DNA from: Arthrobacter sp. MSA 4-2
Lineage (GTDB): Bacteria > Actinomycetota > Actinomycetes > Actinomycetales > Micrococcaceae
Length of the DNA stretch: 43,145 nt
Direction of reading: 5' to 3'
NCBI RefSeq assembly: GCF_016405885.1
Contig: NZ_JAEKGC010000017.1
Location: 1-43,145 of the forward strand
Shown here: positions 7,520 to 15,720 of the stretch, piece by piece
Layout: the number at the start of each line of letters is the position of its first letter
Position numbering within the stretch: position 1 is the stretch's first letter
Made by a program: the position numbers and the translations under genes
Notes under the pieces: generated by a model
Told to the model about the DNA's origin: nothing
The model's database searches: none
Seen by the model: the letters and a program-made list of their open reading frames with translations, nothing else

Positions 7520-8194
7520 ATGAACACTGAACCAGCAGGGGAACTCCGCCGGAGGGCGGCCAGGCACGCCGCGCTGGCCGATCCGGCACGCCTGCGCATC
7601 GTCGACCTGCTCACCCTGGGGGACTTGTCCCCGACGGAGCTGCAGGCCGAGTTGGTGATGCCCTCGAACCTGCTGGCTCATCACCTGCGGACCTTGGAGG
7701 AGGCGGGCCTGGTGACGAGGCGCCGTTCAGAGGCCGACCGGCGCCGCAGCTATATCCGGCTTGCGTCCGGTGCCCTGGAGGGCCTGGTTCCCGGAGCCGG
7801 GCACGCAGCGCGGCGGGTGTTGTTTGTCTGCACCCGCAACAGCGCCCGGTCCCAGCTGGCGGCCGCCCTCTGGCAGCAGGTGAGCGACATTCCGTCGGCC
7901 TCGGCCGGAACTCACCCGGCAGAGCGCATCGCCGAGGGGGCCCTCGAGGCCGCCCGCCGGCACGGGCTCGACCTTGCGGAGCGGTCCCCGCAGGGCCTGG
8001 ACCAGGTGGTCGGAGATAAAGATTTCATCGTGACCGTGTGCGACAACGCCCACGAGGAGCTTCCCGCCCTGCGGGGGATCCATTGGTCCGTGCCCGATCC
8101 GCTGCGGGCCAATACCGAGGAGGCCTTCGAAGACGCCTTCGCCGACATCTCCCGCCGGGTCCGTGACCTCGCCCCCCGCCTGCACGCCGCCTGA
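7520..8194 (+). CDS. ArsR-type HTH fused to LMW phosphatase-type arsenate reductase
   Basis: This 224-residue fusion begins with a winged helix (about residues 8-85: ADPARLRIVDLL, SPTELQAELVMPSNLLAHHLRTLEEAGLVTRR). It continues with a low-molecular-weight tyrosine phosphatase/arsenate reductase domain (about 95-222). The P-loop VLFVCTRNSARSQ gives the CX5R catalytic Cys and Arg, and HWSVPDP gives the general-acid Asp. A second Cys is in VTVCDNAHEEL. The HTH lacks the CVC arsenite site seen in the neighbouring ArsR, so sensing may rest with the phosphatase domain. ATG 7520 was chosen over a TTG at 7484. The order fusion-arsC-trxB-flavoprotein-arsC suggests a resistance operon, but a separate promoter sits before arsC. 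Confidence 0.88.
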   Translation: MNTEPAGELRRRAARHAALADPARLRIVDLLTLGDLSPTELQAELVMPSNLLAHHLRTLEEAGLVTRRRSEADRRRSYIRLASGALEGLVPGAGHAARRVLFVCTRNSARSQLAAALWQQVSDIPSASAGTHPAERIAEGALEAARRHGLDLAERSPQGLDQVVGDKDFIVTVCDNAHEELPALRGIHWSVPDPLRANTEEAFEDAFADISRRVRDLAPRLHAA

Positions 8195-8257
8195 TCGTCA
8201 CCGGGTCACCACGCACCACGGGCGACCCGGGTCGGCGCAGAATCGGCCAAGTGCAGA

Positions 8258-8312
8258 TATTGACAATCATCGATTTAGCGTCCGATACTCCGTATATCGA
8301 CATCCATCAATG
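8258..8312 (+). promoter_or_regulatory. promoter with two ArsR-like boxes in front of arsC-trxB
   Basis: TTGACA (8260-8265), an 18-nt spacer and GATACT (8284-8289) form a good sigma70-type promoter. One box, TATTGACAATCATCGATT (8258-8275), overlaps the -35. A second, TATCGACATCCATCAATG (8295-8312), lies just past the -10 and is 15/18 identical to the box before arsR. The first shares 13/18 positions with the second. The centres are 37 bp apart. Both placements would block RNA polymerase. Confidence 0.6.
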
Positions 8313-8389
8313 CGTGCCGGTTCGTGCGGAGAGCGGATGTACCAGCACCACCGATCCACTCCAATCCCACACCACCCTCAGGAGACCCA

Positions 8390-8812
8390 GTGAGTACCGA
8401 TACCATCCAGAAGCCCTCCGTCCTCTTCGTCTGCGTCCATAACGCCGGGCGATCCCAGATGGCTGCGGCCTTCCTCAGCAGCCTGTCCCAGGGCGCCATC
8501 GAGGTCCGCTCCGCCGGCTCCCAGCCGGCCGAGAAGATCAACCCCGCGGCGGTGGAGGCGATGGCCGAGGTGGGCATCGATATGTCCGCGGAGGTCCCCA
8601 AGGTCCTGACCACCGAGGCCGTGAAGGACTCGGACGTGGTGATCACCATGGGGTGCGGTGATGAATGCCCGTTCTTCCCGGGCAAGCGCTACGAGGACTG
8701 GGTGCTGGAGGATCCCGCCGGCAAGGGCGTGGAGTCCGTGCGCCCGATCCGGGACGAGATCAGGGGACGCATCGAGGAACTGATCGCCTCGCTGGCACCC
8801 GCCGCGAAGTAA
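8390..8812 (+). CDS. arsC: arsenate reductase ArsC (LMW-PTP type)
   Basis: The 140-residue product has the P-loop VLFVCVHNAGRSQMAAAF at residues 11-28 and the later signature DVVITMGCGDECPFFPGKRYEDWVLEDPAGK. The two Cys four residues apart and the KRYEDWxLxDP block match actinobacterial arsenate-mycothiol transferases. These link arsenate to mycothiol so that it can be reduced to arsenite. The start is GTG 8390, with AGGAG 5 nt upstream. An in-frame extension to 8324 has no ribosome site. It is followed after 36 nt by trxB and preceded by a promoter with two ArsR-like boxes. Confidence 0.93.
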   Translation: MSTDTIQKPSVLFVCVHNAGRSQMAAAFLSSLSQGAIEVRSAGSQPAEKINPAAVEAMAEVGIDMSAEVPKVLTTEAVKDSDVVITMGCGDECPFFPGKRYEDWVLEDPAGKGVESVRPIRDEIRGRIEELIASLAPAAK

Positions 8813-8848
8813 CGCCCGATTCCGACCCGAGCACTAGGAGACTCCACC

Positions 8849-9838
8849 GTGAGTGAGACCGTGAACACTGAGCAGCTGATCATCATCGGCTCGGGCCCCG
8901 CCGGGTACACCGCGGCCATCTACGCTGCCCGGGCCGGGCTGGCACCGCTGGTTCTGGCCGGGTCGGTCACCGCCGGCGGCGCCCTGATGAACACCACCGA
9001 GGTGGAGAACTTCCCCGGCTTCCCCGACGGAATTCAGGGCCCGGAGCTGATGGGCGGGCTCCAGGAGCAGGCCGAACGGTTCGGCGCGAAGGTCCTCTTC
9101 GAGGACGTCACCGAGGTGGCACTGGCCGGTCACCTCAAGCGTGTGGTCACCGGCGGCGGCGAGACTTACCAGGCCCCGGCGGTCATCCTGGCCACCGGTT
9201 CGGCGTACAAGGAACTGGGCCTGCCGGAGGAGAAAAAGTTCAGCGGCCACGGGGTCTCCTGGTGCGCCACCTGCGACGGGTTCTTCTTCCGCGACCAGGA
9301 CATCATCGTGGTCGGCGGCGGGGACTCCGCCATGGAGGAAGCCACTTTCCTGACCCGCTTCGCCCGCTCCGTGACAGTCGTGGTCCGCAAGGACGAGCTG
9401 CGCGCCTCGCGCATCATGGCCCAGCGGGCCAAGGACAATCCGAAGATCAGCTTCGCCTGGAACTCCGCCGTCACCGCCATCCACGGGCAGGACAAGGTCA
9501 CCGGGGTGACCCTGACCGACACCCGCACCGGTGACACCCGGGAACAGGCCGCCACCGGCCTGTTCGTGGCCATCGGGCACCTGCCGCGCACCGGACTGGT
9601 CGCCGGACAGGTCGAGCTGGACGCCGAAGGCTACATCAGGGTCGATGCCCCCACCACCGTCACCAATCTGAACGGCGTATTCGCCTGCGGGGACGCGGTG
9701 GATCACCGCTACCGCCAGGCCATCACCGCCGCCGGGACCGGCTGCGCCGCGGCCCTGGACTCCGAACGCTACCTCGCGGCACTCGATGACGCGGACAGCA
9801 TCGCCACCGCCCTAGTGGAAGAACCCACCCACGCCTAA
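8849..9838 (+). CDS. trxB: thioredoxin-disulfide reductase
   Basis: This 329-residue flavoprotein has the FAD-binding [16 protein letters not shown] (about residues 13-28), the redox-active CATCDG (about 139-144), the NADP-binding [10 protein letters not shown] and the C-terminal FAD block [10 protein letters not shown]. Length and order match TrxB. GTG 8849 has AGGAG 8 nt upstream. Thioredoxin reductases are often carried inside actinobacterial ars operons, where they presumably supply electrons to the thiol system used by arsenate reductases. Here it sits between arsC and the flavoprotein with short gaps (36 and 48 nt), so cotranscription is likely. Confidence 0.93.
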   Translation: MSETVNTEQLIIIGSGPAGYTAAIYAARAGLAPLVLAGSVTAGGALMNTTEVENFPGFPDGIQGPELMGGLQEQAERFGAKVLFEDVTEVALAGHLKRVVTGGGETYQAPAVILATGSAYKELGLPEEKKFSGHGVSWCATCDGFFFRDQDIIVVGGGDSAMEEATFLTRFARSVTVVVRKDELRASRIMAQRAKDNPKISFAWNSAVTAIHGQDKVTGVTLTDTRTGDTREQAATGLFVAIGHLPRTGLVAGQVELDAEGYIRVDAPTTVTNLNGVFACGDAVDHRYRQAITAAGTGCAAALDSERYLAALDDADSIATALVEEPTHA

Positions 9839-9886
9839 ACCCTGTACGACCGCCGAAATCCGCCGCTTGAGGAGACCGAGGACCCC

Positions 9887-11263
9887 ATGGAATCAACACT
9901 TGACCTTCCCGTTGCGGTGATCGGGGCCGGGCCGGTCGGCCTGGCTGCCGCGGCCCACCTGCTCGAGAACGGCCTGGAGCCGCTGATCTTCGAAGCCGGG
10001 GAGTCCGCCGGGGCCGCCATCGAGCAGTGGAGGCACATCCGGCTGTTCTCGCCCTGGCGGTACAACCTCGACCCGGCCGCTTCCCGCCTGCTGGAGGCCT
10101 CCGGCTGGCAGCCACCCCGGCCCGCGGCGGTGCCCTACGGCGGGGAACTGATTGATGATTACCTGACACCCCTGGCCGCCCTGCCTGCAATCAGGACCCG
10201 GCTGCACACCCGGGCACGGGCCACCGCGGTGACCCGGGCCGGGATGGATAAAACCTCTACCCGGAACAGGGCGACCACACCCTTCACCGTCCGCGTCGAA
10301 CACCAGAACGGGGGAACGCGGGACCACACGGTCGCGGCGGTCATCGACGCTTCCGGCACCTGGTCAACCCGCAACCCGCTGGGCACCTCCGGGCTGCCCG
10401 CCCCCGGAGAGGACGCCGCGGCATACTGGATCTCGGCGCCGCTGCCCGATGTCACCGGCCGGGACCGCGCCTCATTCGCCGGCCGCCGGGTCCTGGTCGT
10501 CGGAGCCGGCCACTCCGCCGCAAACACCCTGATCAACCTCACGGACCTGTCCAAAAAGGACCCGGCCACCCGGATCCTGTGGGCCGTGCGCGGGGCCTCC
10601 GCCGAGAAGGTCTACGGCGGCGGGGATGCGGACGGGCTGCCCGCACGCGGCCAGCTCGGCTCCCGCCTCCGGCGCCTCGTGGAGGCCGGAAGGATCGAAC
10701 TGCACACCGGCTTCGGCATCGACTCCCTCACGCCCACCGGATCCGGGGTAGGCATCAAAGCCCTCGACGGGCGCACCCTGGAGACGGACATCGTGGTGCC
10801 CTGCACCGGGTTCCGCCCGGACCTGGGTATGCTGCGTGAGCTCCGGCTCCACCTGGACCCGGCCGTGGAGGCCCCGGTGCAGCTGGGCCCGCTGATCGAC
10901 CCCGAATTCCACTCCTGCGGCACCGTCCCTCCGCACGGGGCCCGGGTGCTGGCCCACCCCGAAAAGGACTTCTACCTCGTCGGCATGAAGTCCTACGGAC
11001 GGGCCCCGACCTTCCTGCTGGCCACCGGGTACGAGCAGGTCCGCTCCGTGGCAGCCGCCCTCGCCGGAGACCAACAGGCCGCCGACACCGTCCACCTCGA
11101 ACTGCCCGAAACGGGAGTCTGCTCCACCGACGCCGGCACCAGCAGCGACATCCCCGCCGCTGCCAGGCCGGCCGCGGAGCAGGCCGGATGCTGTACCGAA
11201 CCGTCACCGGGCCTGATCGGATTCCCCACCGGGCTGGCCCACGGCCGCTCCGGCAGTAACTAA
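9887..11263 (+). CDS. FAD/NAD(P)-binding flavoprotein of the ars operon (ArsO-like)
   Basis: The 458-residue protein has an N-terminal FAD motif (VIGAGPVGLAAAAHLLE, about residues 10-26) and a second nucleotide motif (VLVVGAGHSAANTLINL, about 204-220). This is the layout of two-domain flavin monooxygenase-like enzymes. Proteins of this type in ars operons are often called ArsO. The C-terminal tail carries a lone Cys (GVCST) and a vicinal pair (QAGCCTEP), possible arsenite-binding thiols. ATG 9887 follows GAGGA by 4 nt. The substrate is not established: trivalent arsenic oxidation or thiol chemistry are both possible. It lies between trxB and the second arsC. Confidence 0.8.
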   Translation: MESTLDLPVAVIGAGPVGLAAAAHLLENGLEPLIFEAGESAGAAIEQWRHIRLFSPWRYNLDPAASRLLEASGWQPPRPAAVPYGGELIDDYLTPLAALPAIRTRLHTRARATAVTRAGMDKTSTRNRATTPFTVRVEHQNGGTRDHTVAAVIDASGTWSTRNPLGTSGLPAPGEDAAAYWISAPLPDVTGRDRASFAGRRVLVVGAGHSAANTLINLTDLSKKDPATRILWAVRGASAEKVYGGGDADGLPARGQLGSRLRRLVEAGRIELHTGFGIDSLTPTGSGVGIKALDGRTLETDIVVPCTGFRPDLGMLRELRLHLDPAVEAPVQLGPLIDPEFHSCGTVPPHGARVLAHPEKDFYLVGMKSYGRAPTFLLATGYEQVRSVAAALAGDQQAADTVHLELPETGVCSTDAGTSSDIPAAARPAAEQAGCCTEPSPGLIGFPTGLAHGRSGSN

Positions 11264-11294
11264 CCCCCGAACCGACCCCATGCATTGGAGCGTC

Positions 11295-11936
11295 ATGAGC
11301 GAGAACTACGAAAGCCTTCTGGGACTGCAGGACAACACCGTGCTCCTGCAGCGGATCAGCACCCGCCTCGCCGACAAATACACCGGGATCTTCGCCGCCG
11401 AAACCGTCGAACGCTACGTCTTCGAGTCGTACACCGCCCTGGCCCGCACCGCGAGAATCACCACCTTCCTGCCCGCCACCACCGAGCACTTCGCCAGCGA
11501 CCGGCTCACCGCCTTGGCCATCTCCAAGGGAGCTCTCGCCTCCGAGGTACCCGAGGTGTTGTTCGTCTGCGTGCAGAACGCCGGACGCTCCCAAATGGCC
11601 GCCGCCCTGCTCGCCGTTGAGTCTAGGGGAAGAATCCACGTTCGCTCCGCCGGCTCCCTGCCCGCGGCCGATCTCGACTCGACGGTCGTGGCCGCCATGT
11701 CCGAAATGGGCCTGGACCTGTCTCGGAATTACCCCAAGCCCCTCACCGACGATGTCGTACGCGCCGCCGACGTGGTCATCACCATGGGCTGCGGGGACTC
11801 CTGCCCCATCTACCCCGGCAAACGCTACGAGGACTGGGACCTGCCCGACCCCGCCGGACAGAACCTTGAGACGGTCAGGGACATCCGCGACCGGATCCAC
11901 GACCGGGTCAAGACCCTGGTCCACTCACTGTCTTAG
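11295..11936 (+). CDS. arsC: arsenate reductase ArsC with N-terminal helical extension
   Basis: The 213-residue product has about 80 N-terminal residues that look all-helical (LLQRISTRLADKYTGIF, YVFESYTALARTARI), as in the three-helix-bundle extension of some Corynebacterium-type arsenate reductases. An ArsC domain follows, with VLFVCVQNAGRSQMAAAL and DVVITMGCGDSCPIYPGKRYEDWDLPDPAG. Catalytic Cys, Arg and Asp are all present. ATG 11295 has GGAG 4 nt upstream; an earlier ATG at 11280 lacks one. This is the third LMW-PTP fold in 4.5 kb and appears to be the last gene of the ars operon. Confidence 0.92.
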   Translation: MSENYESLLGLQDNTVLLQRISTRLADKYTGIFAAETVERYVFESYTALARTARITTFLPATTEHFASDRLTALAISKGALASEVPEVLFVCVQNAGRSQMAAALLAVESRGRIHVRSAGSLPAADLDSTVVAAMSEMGLDLSRNYPKPLTDDVVRAADVVITMGCGDSCPIYPGKRYEDWDLPDPAGQNLETVRDIRDRIHDRVKTLVHSLS

Positions 11937-12010
11937 CACGCATCGCACGGACGACTTCCTAAAGGGCAGCCAGACACTGCCCCAGCGGTGTGGTCAGTTA
12001 TTCGCCCTGA

Positions 12011-12157
12011 GCCATTTGGTGGGTGTGGGAGGAACCGGCTCAATTGTGGGTTCCTCCGGTAGGTCATCACCGACTCCTCGTCGGCGGGTGTGAGTGGGCG
12101 CAGGATGAAACAGGCAGTTCTCAGGATCAGATCGGCGTCGGGCATGTCCTCGACCAC
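12011..12157 (-). pseudogene. N-terminal fragment of a GNAT acetyltransferase
   Basis: The minus strand from ATG 12155-12157 reads as a typical Acetyltransf_3-type beginning: DADLILRTACFILRPLTPAD, then ESVMTYRRNPQLSRFLPHPP. About 49 residues in, resemblance stops and the frame turns random. The acetyl-CoA-binding half is missing. This is a truncated remnant in the 480-bp gap between arsC and an intact GNAT gene, and I see nothing else recognisable in that gap. Confidence 0.55.
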
Positions 12158-12415
12158 AGCGGGTGCCCAGGCAGGAATCCTTCACCGCGGCGACACATCC
12201 TGCACGGCGACCTCGGATGCAAGCAGCACGGCTTCGCGCAGCCGGAAACCAACGCGGCCCTGACCCGATGGAGCGACTGCCTGGTCGCCACCAGGTTCGG
12301 GGAGGTCTCCACCCGTACTGTGTAAATGAAGCCGGTGCATCACTCATCCCGGGGCACCTTCTGTCACTGCAGTAACTACCAGCAAAGCCAACCGTCATGC
12401 AGAAAGTGAAATGGA

Positions 12416-13060
12416 ATGACCATAAGCCAGCGCTCCCGATCAGGGTCCATCCCTGTCCATTTCGAAACACCCCGTCTTCGCGTCCGCCCGTTTGTTGCGG
12501 CGGACGCTGGGACCTTCACCGCCTATCGAGCCCATCCCGACGTTGAGCGGTACCAAAGCTGGAGTAATTACACCATCGAACAGGGCCGAGCCCTTATCGA
12601 CTCGATGCAGGGCGCCCTACCGGGCGTGCCGGGGCAGTGGTATCAGTTCGCCCTCGAGGAGCGCGAGGGCGGCGCACTCATTGGCGACCTCGCATTGAAG
12701 GTGAATGACACCGAACCGAGTATGGCCGAATTAGGGTTCACCCTCGCGCCCGAGCATCAGGGGAACGGCTATGGCCTTGAGGCAGTTCGGGGATTGCTCG
12801 GCTACGCCTTCGGGACACTGCACCTCCGCCGCCTCACCGCGGTCACCGACGCCCTGAACTATTCCGCGGCCCTGCTTCTCGACCGGGTGGGAATGCGGAG
12901 GGAGGCGTATTTCCAAGAGAACATCTTCTTCAAAGGGGTGTGGGGAAGCGAGTGTGCTTTCGCGATACTGGACCGGGAATGGGCAGCTGGGTGCGGGGTC
13001 GAGCCGGATCCGCTGATGACCCGATCCGGGCTTGTGACACCTAGCGATCAGCGAGGCTAG
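12416..13060 (+). CDS. GNAT family N-acetyltransferase
   Basis: The 214-residue protein starts with a RimJ/RimL-like pattern (FETPRLRVRPFVAADAGTFTAYRAHPDVERYQSW). The acetyl-CoA-binding motif A is EHQGNGYGLEAVRGLLGYAF (about residues 118-137), followed by AVTDALNYSAALLLDRVGMRREAYF. This order is typical of enzymes that acetylate ribosomal proteins, antibiotics or small amines. The acceptor cannot be told from sequence. The last 20 bp overlap the end of the opposing VOC fragment. The last 30 residues look unlike the family and may have been acquired by readthrough into neighbouring debris. Confidence 0.85.
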   Translation: MTISQRSRSGSIPVHFETPRLRVRPFVAADAGTFTAYRAHPDVERYQSWSNYTIEQGRALIDSMQGALPGVPGQWYQFALEEREGGALIGDLALKVNDTEPSMAELGFTLAPEHQGNGYGLEAVRGLLGYAFGTLHLRRLTAVTDALNYSAALLLDRVGMRREAYFQENIFFKGVWGSECAFAILDREWAAGCGVEPDPLMTRSGLVTPSDQRG

Positions 13061-13289
13061 GGCCCGGGCCCCAGAGGCTGACGCTGGTGTCCGCCTCATA
13101 GGCACGAGGGCTGTTGAACGTCAGCACCTCGATGACCTGTCCCCACGGAGTCTCGAAGAAAAAATTGGTCAGACCGGCGAGCTCATGTGGTCCGCCTGGA
13201 CTCAGGGGGCGGACCACGACACCTTCCTGGCCGCGCAAGTACGCTGCTGCCGAGGTGGCTAGCGAGGCGCTTGTCGAGAAGCTGGGCAT
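13041..13289 (-). pseudogene. C-terminal fragment of a VOC (glyoxalase-like) protein
   Basis: The minus frame ends with a clear vicinal-oxygen-chelate C-terminus: HELAGLTNFFFETPWGQVIE, then VLTFNSPRAYEAD. The Glu in QVIE is in the place of a metal ligand. Upstream of about 13240 the frame has no VOC resemblance, and no N-terminal module is present. At 82 codons it is too short for a full two-module protein. It is best read as a remnant, though a short annotated gene here would not be surprising. Confidence 0.5.
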
Positions 13290-13440
13290 CTCCGGTGAAC
13301 GGCCGAGCGACTAGGGGCACCCCGGTAGTCGATGTGGTGAACAACTTCCCCGTGTTCACGGTCCCGGGCTACCTTCACGGCAAGGTACTTCCGAGGCCCG
13401 AAGGCGAGTCGCCGGCAGCGGCTTAGTTTGCACGCGCCGC

Positions 13441-13950
13441 TTATCGTTCCTCCTTCGTTAGTACGGCGAAGACCGCACTCACGACGGCGCCATACACGAT
13501 GTGCGCGGACAGATCGTCGCGAAGCGTCCGTGCGTCGTAGGCCCAGATCGGCTTGTACACCTTCGCCAACGGGAGCACGACGTAGCCGGACAGCCACACC
13601 ACAGGAACAAACGCGACCCGCCTCACCCACGGGTGCAATGACGCCAAACTTGCCACCGCACCGTATTGCCCACCCCATCCCACACCTGTCGCCCAGTGCA
13701 TGATGTTGGTCGTAGCCCGAGCCCACTCAGGTGGCGGTTCGTGCCCCGTGGAAAGTCGTAACGCTTTCCGCCCGAGCTGCCCCGGAGCCGAGGCGTTCTC
13801 CCAACTTGTGACGTCGCTGGCAAACTCCCAACGCCAGATCCCGGACTTGCCGCCGCTGCGGCGGTACCGCTGATAGAGCACCAAATCCATCGCCGCGGTG
13901 CCGAGTGCGCCCGCCAGCAAGCCGACACCCGCGTTTCTCACCAATCTCAT
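13441..13950 (-). CDS. hypothetical membrane protein (169 aa)
   Basis: ATG at 13948-13950 has GGGAGG about 7 nt upstream. The product has several hydrophobic segments: GVGLLAGALGTAAMDLVLY near the N-terminus, VAFVPVVWLSGYVVLPLAKVY in the middle, and IVYGAVVSAVFAVL at the end. A basic, Trp-containing stretch lies between them. It looks like an inner-membrane protein of an uncharacterised family and I do not recognise a function. Its ATG overlaps the TGA of the small upstream frame (ATGA), suggesting translational coupling. Confidence 0.7.
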   Translation of the reverse strand: MRLVRNAGVGLLAGALGTAAMDLVLYQRYRRSGGKSGIWRWEFASDVTSWENASAPGQLGRKALRLSTGHEPPPEWARATTNIMHWATGVGWGGQYGAVASLASLHPWVRRVAFVPVVWLSGYVVLPLAKVYKPIWAYDARTLRDDLSAHIVYGAVVSAVFAVLTKEER

Positions 13951-14264
13951 GGTTCTGCCTCCCTTACCGCCTGCACCATGAAGGCCGGGTACCAGTCGGG
14001 GCAACTCTCGTCCGCATCGCCGCTCCGAGACTCAAGCATGCAGTATGAGACGGCCACCCGTCGCATCGCGGTCGCGAGGTAGCGACGGACGCGCACGACG
14101 TCGTGAGGTCGTCGAAGACGGACGTCGCCAAACAACTCCGACTTTATCCCCGCCGCCCCTCGAACACTAGCCAAAGTTCCAAGCCAGTGCATCGCGTAAG
14201 AAGTAACAGTCCTCTGCGGGACCGGTGCTGGCGGGTGAGCTGAAGAACGGGCAGTCGGCGTCAT
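13947..14264 (-). CDS. small open reading frame coupled to the membrane protein gene
   Basis: A 105-codon frame ends in a TGA that overlaps the ATG of the next gene by 4 nt, the usual sign of coupled translation in this genome. The second half (VRVRRYLATAMRRVAVSYCML, then DESCPDWYPAF) looks more protein-like than the first. The true start is unclear: an internal ATG at 14190-14192 is an alternative, and neither has a strong ribosome site. No family is recognised. It could be a fragment of a longer lost gene. Confidence 0.35.
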   Translation of the reverse strand: MTPTARSSAHPPAPVPQRTVTSYAMHWLGTLASVRGAAGIKSELFGDVRLRRPHDVVRVRRYLATAMRRVAVSYCMLESRSGDADESCPDWYPAFMVQAVREAEP

Positions 14265-14509
14265 CGCCGCTCATAGGGGTCGTCAGATAGTTCACTTCTC
14301 ACGCCATCCAGGGTCATGATCCCTCGCGCTGACCTCGGCAGATGTGTACCGAGGGACTGTTCGACGGGCTCGTTCGCTGGCGAGCAGATGCGGCAGTCCC
14401 CACATAGCCGTGCGGCAGCGGAGCGTCTACACTGTCGCCGGAAAACCGTCGGCTCAAAGTCTTCGCTGTTTCGGGGTTCAAGGGGCCATATGCGAGTGAT
14501 ACAGAGTAG

Positions 14510-15190
14510 TCGAATTATCCCGGACCCGTTGTTGAGAACGGTCTTGTCTGGATTCTCGCCGCTCCCCACAACGGCGTGCCCGCGCATCTGATCGCCTTGG
14601 ACGAGGTGACCGGCGCCGTGCGCAGCACCACGATACAAAGCTGTCATGCAGCCCTGGGACACATTGCCGTCGCTCAGCGCCGCATCTTTACGTCCAGTGA
14701 CTGTGGGGTGCTGACCTATGTCTCGCGCGAAATGCTGCCCGATCCCGGCTTTGAACTGGGGACGGGTGGATGGAAGGCCTACTCCACCGGAAGCCTGACC
14801 CCGGTGACCAGCCCGAAACACGAGGGTGCCAAGGCCCTGCGCGTGACGGCCACCTCCAGCAGTCCGGGGAGAACCGGCCTAGCCCACCATTCGGTCATCA
14901 CGAACAGCAGACAGGGCAAGCCCTACACCGCCTCATGCTGGGTGTACGCAACAGGAACGAACCTGAACCTCACCATGCGATTGCTCGAATACCCTCAGGA
15001 CTATTCCACCAGGGTCCAATTGACTTCCAAGACAATAACCAGCCTCCCGGCCAAGGTCTGGACGAAAATCAGCGTCACCGGGACGGCGGCGAAATCAGGG
15101 GAACGCATAATTCCCCAGGTCTACTCGACAAATCAAACGACGCTTACAGGAAATATCGTCTACGACAACTGCTCGGTAACCGGCGGCTAA
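14510..15190 (+). pseudogene. C-terminal remnant of a secreted beta-propeller/carbohydrate-binding protein
   Basis: The frame opens after TAG 14507-14509 without a proper start. It begins with a blade-like repeat (GPVVENGLVWILAAPHNG, HLIALDEVTGAVRS) and a second blade (RRIFTSSDCGVLTYVS). It continues with a beta-sandwich of the CBM4/9 type: LPDPGFELGTGGWKAYST, then GKPYTASCWVYAT, then a terminal GNIVYDNCSVTGG. About 225 residues remain. A parent secreted polysaccharide-binding or PQQ-like propeller protein would be much longer and carry a signal peptide, and neither is present upstream. A shorter gene from GTG 14576 could still be translated. The 245 bp before it show nothing certain. Confidence 0.55.
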
Positions 15191-15256
15191 GCGGAGCGAG
15201 GAAGTGTATGGAGCTACACTTCCGGTTCGGAGGTTCCAAGCAGAGGCTGGACAGTA

Positions 15257-15463
15257 TTGACGGGTATTGTCCTTCTCTGCCTAGGAGGCATCGTTCTCAT
15301 CGTCGGGGTTATCACCGCGATAGCCGATGGCCCCATTGGGGAACCGTTCAGTAAGTTCGGTGAAGGGCGCGGGGCTGCCCCTACGACGTGGTGGTTGGTC
15401 GTGCCGACGCTTCTTTTCATATCGGGTTTCTTTCTGGTGAAGAACGCCAGGCGGGGGAGATAG
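15257..15463 (+). CDS. small two-helix membrane protein
   Basis: From TTG 15257 the frame gives 68 residues with two transmembrane helices: GIVLLCLGGIVLIVGVITAIA, then TTWWLVVPTLLFISGFFLV. A charged loop lies between them and a basic C-terminus (KNARRGR) follows. There is no strong ribosome site, and the frame extends upstream to 15191 without an ATG, so the N-terminus may have been lost. The family is not recognised. Given the debris on both sides it may itself be a truncated gene. Confidence 0.45.
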   Translation: MTGIVLLCLGGIVLIVGVITAIADGPIGEPFSKFGEGRGAAPTTWWLVVPTLLFISGFFLVKNARRGR

Positions 15464-15655
15464 CAACCACTGCTTTCATGGTGCAGATCCAGCCTAGCCA
15501 CGCCCCGTCGGAGAGCGTGGCTCCCTCAGCGCCCGAGCGGGCCAAGATTCGTCGTCATGGTCGAGCCGTGGGGAAAGTTGAATGCGCCTTCGACGCGCAG
15601 TACGACCCTCTCCGCTCTGGGTCCCCGCTGCCGGACTATTTGCCGGAGTCCCTGG

Positions 15656-15720
15656 GGTGTGGACAGCGTCCACACTTCGGGTCTCGGACTGGGCCGTACC
15701 GGTGCCGGACTGGGCCGGAT
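15656..15720 (+). repeat. dispersed repeat, module A (copy 1)
   Basis: This copy starts with the dyad GTGTGGAC-AGC-GTCCACAC and continues with TCGGACTGGGCC, GTACCGGTGCC and GGACTGGGCCGGAT. It aligns base for base with 22136-22200, and closely with 22791-22855 and 42711-42770. The two GGACTGGGCC units are 21 nt apart, start to start. Confidence 0.8.

Noticed and set aside
10755..11924. 389-codon minus-strand open frame
   Set aside because: It is the shadow of the flavoprotein and second arsC genes. Its composition is Gly/Arg/Val-rich and lacks any domain, while the plus strand has clear motifs.
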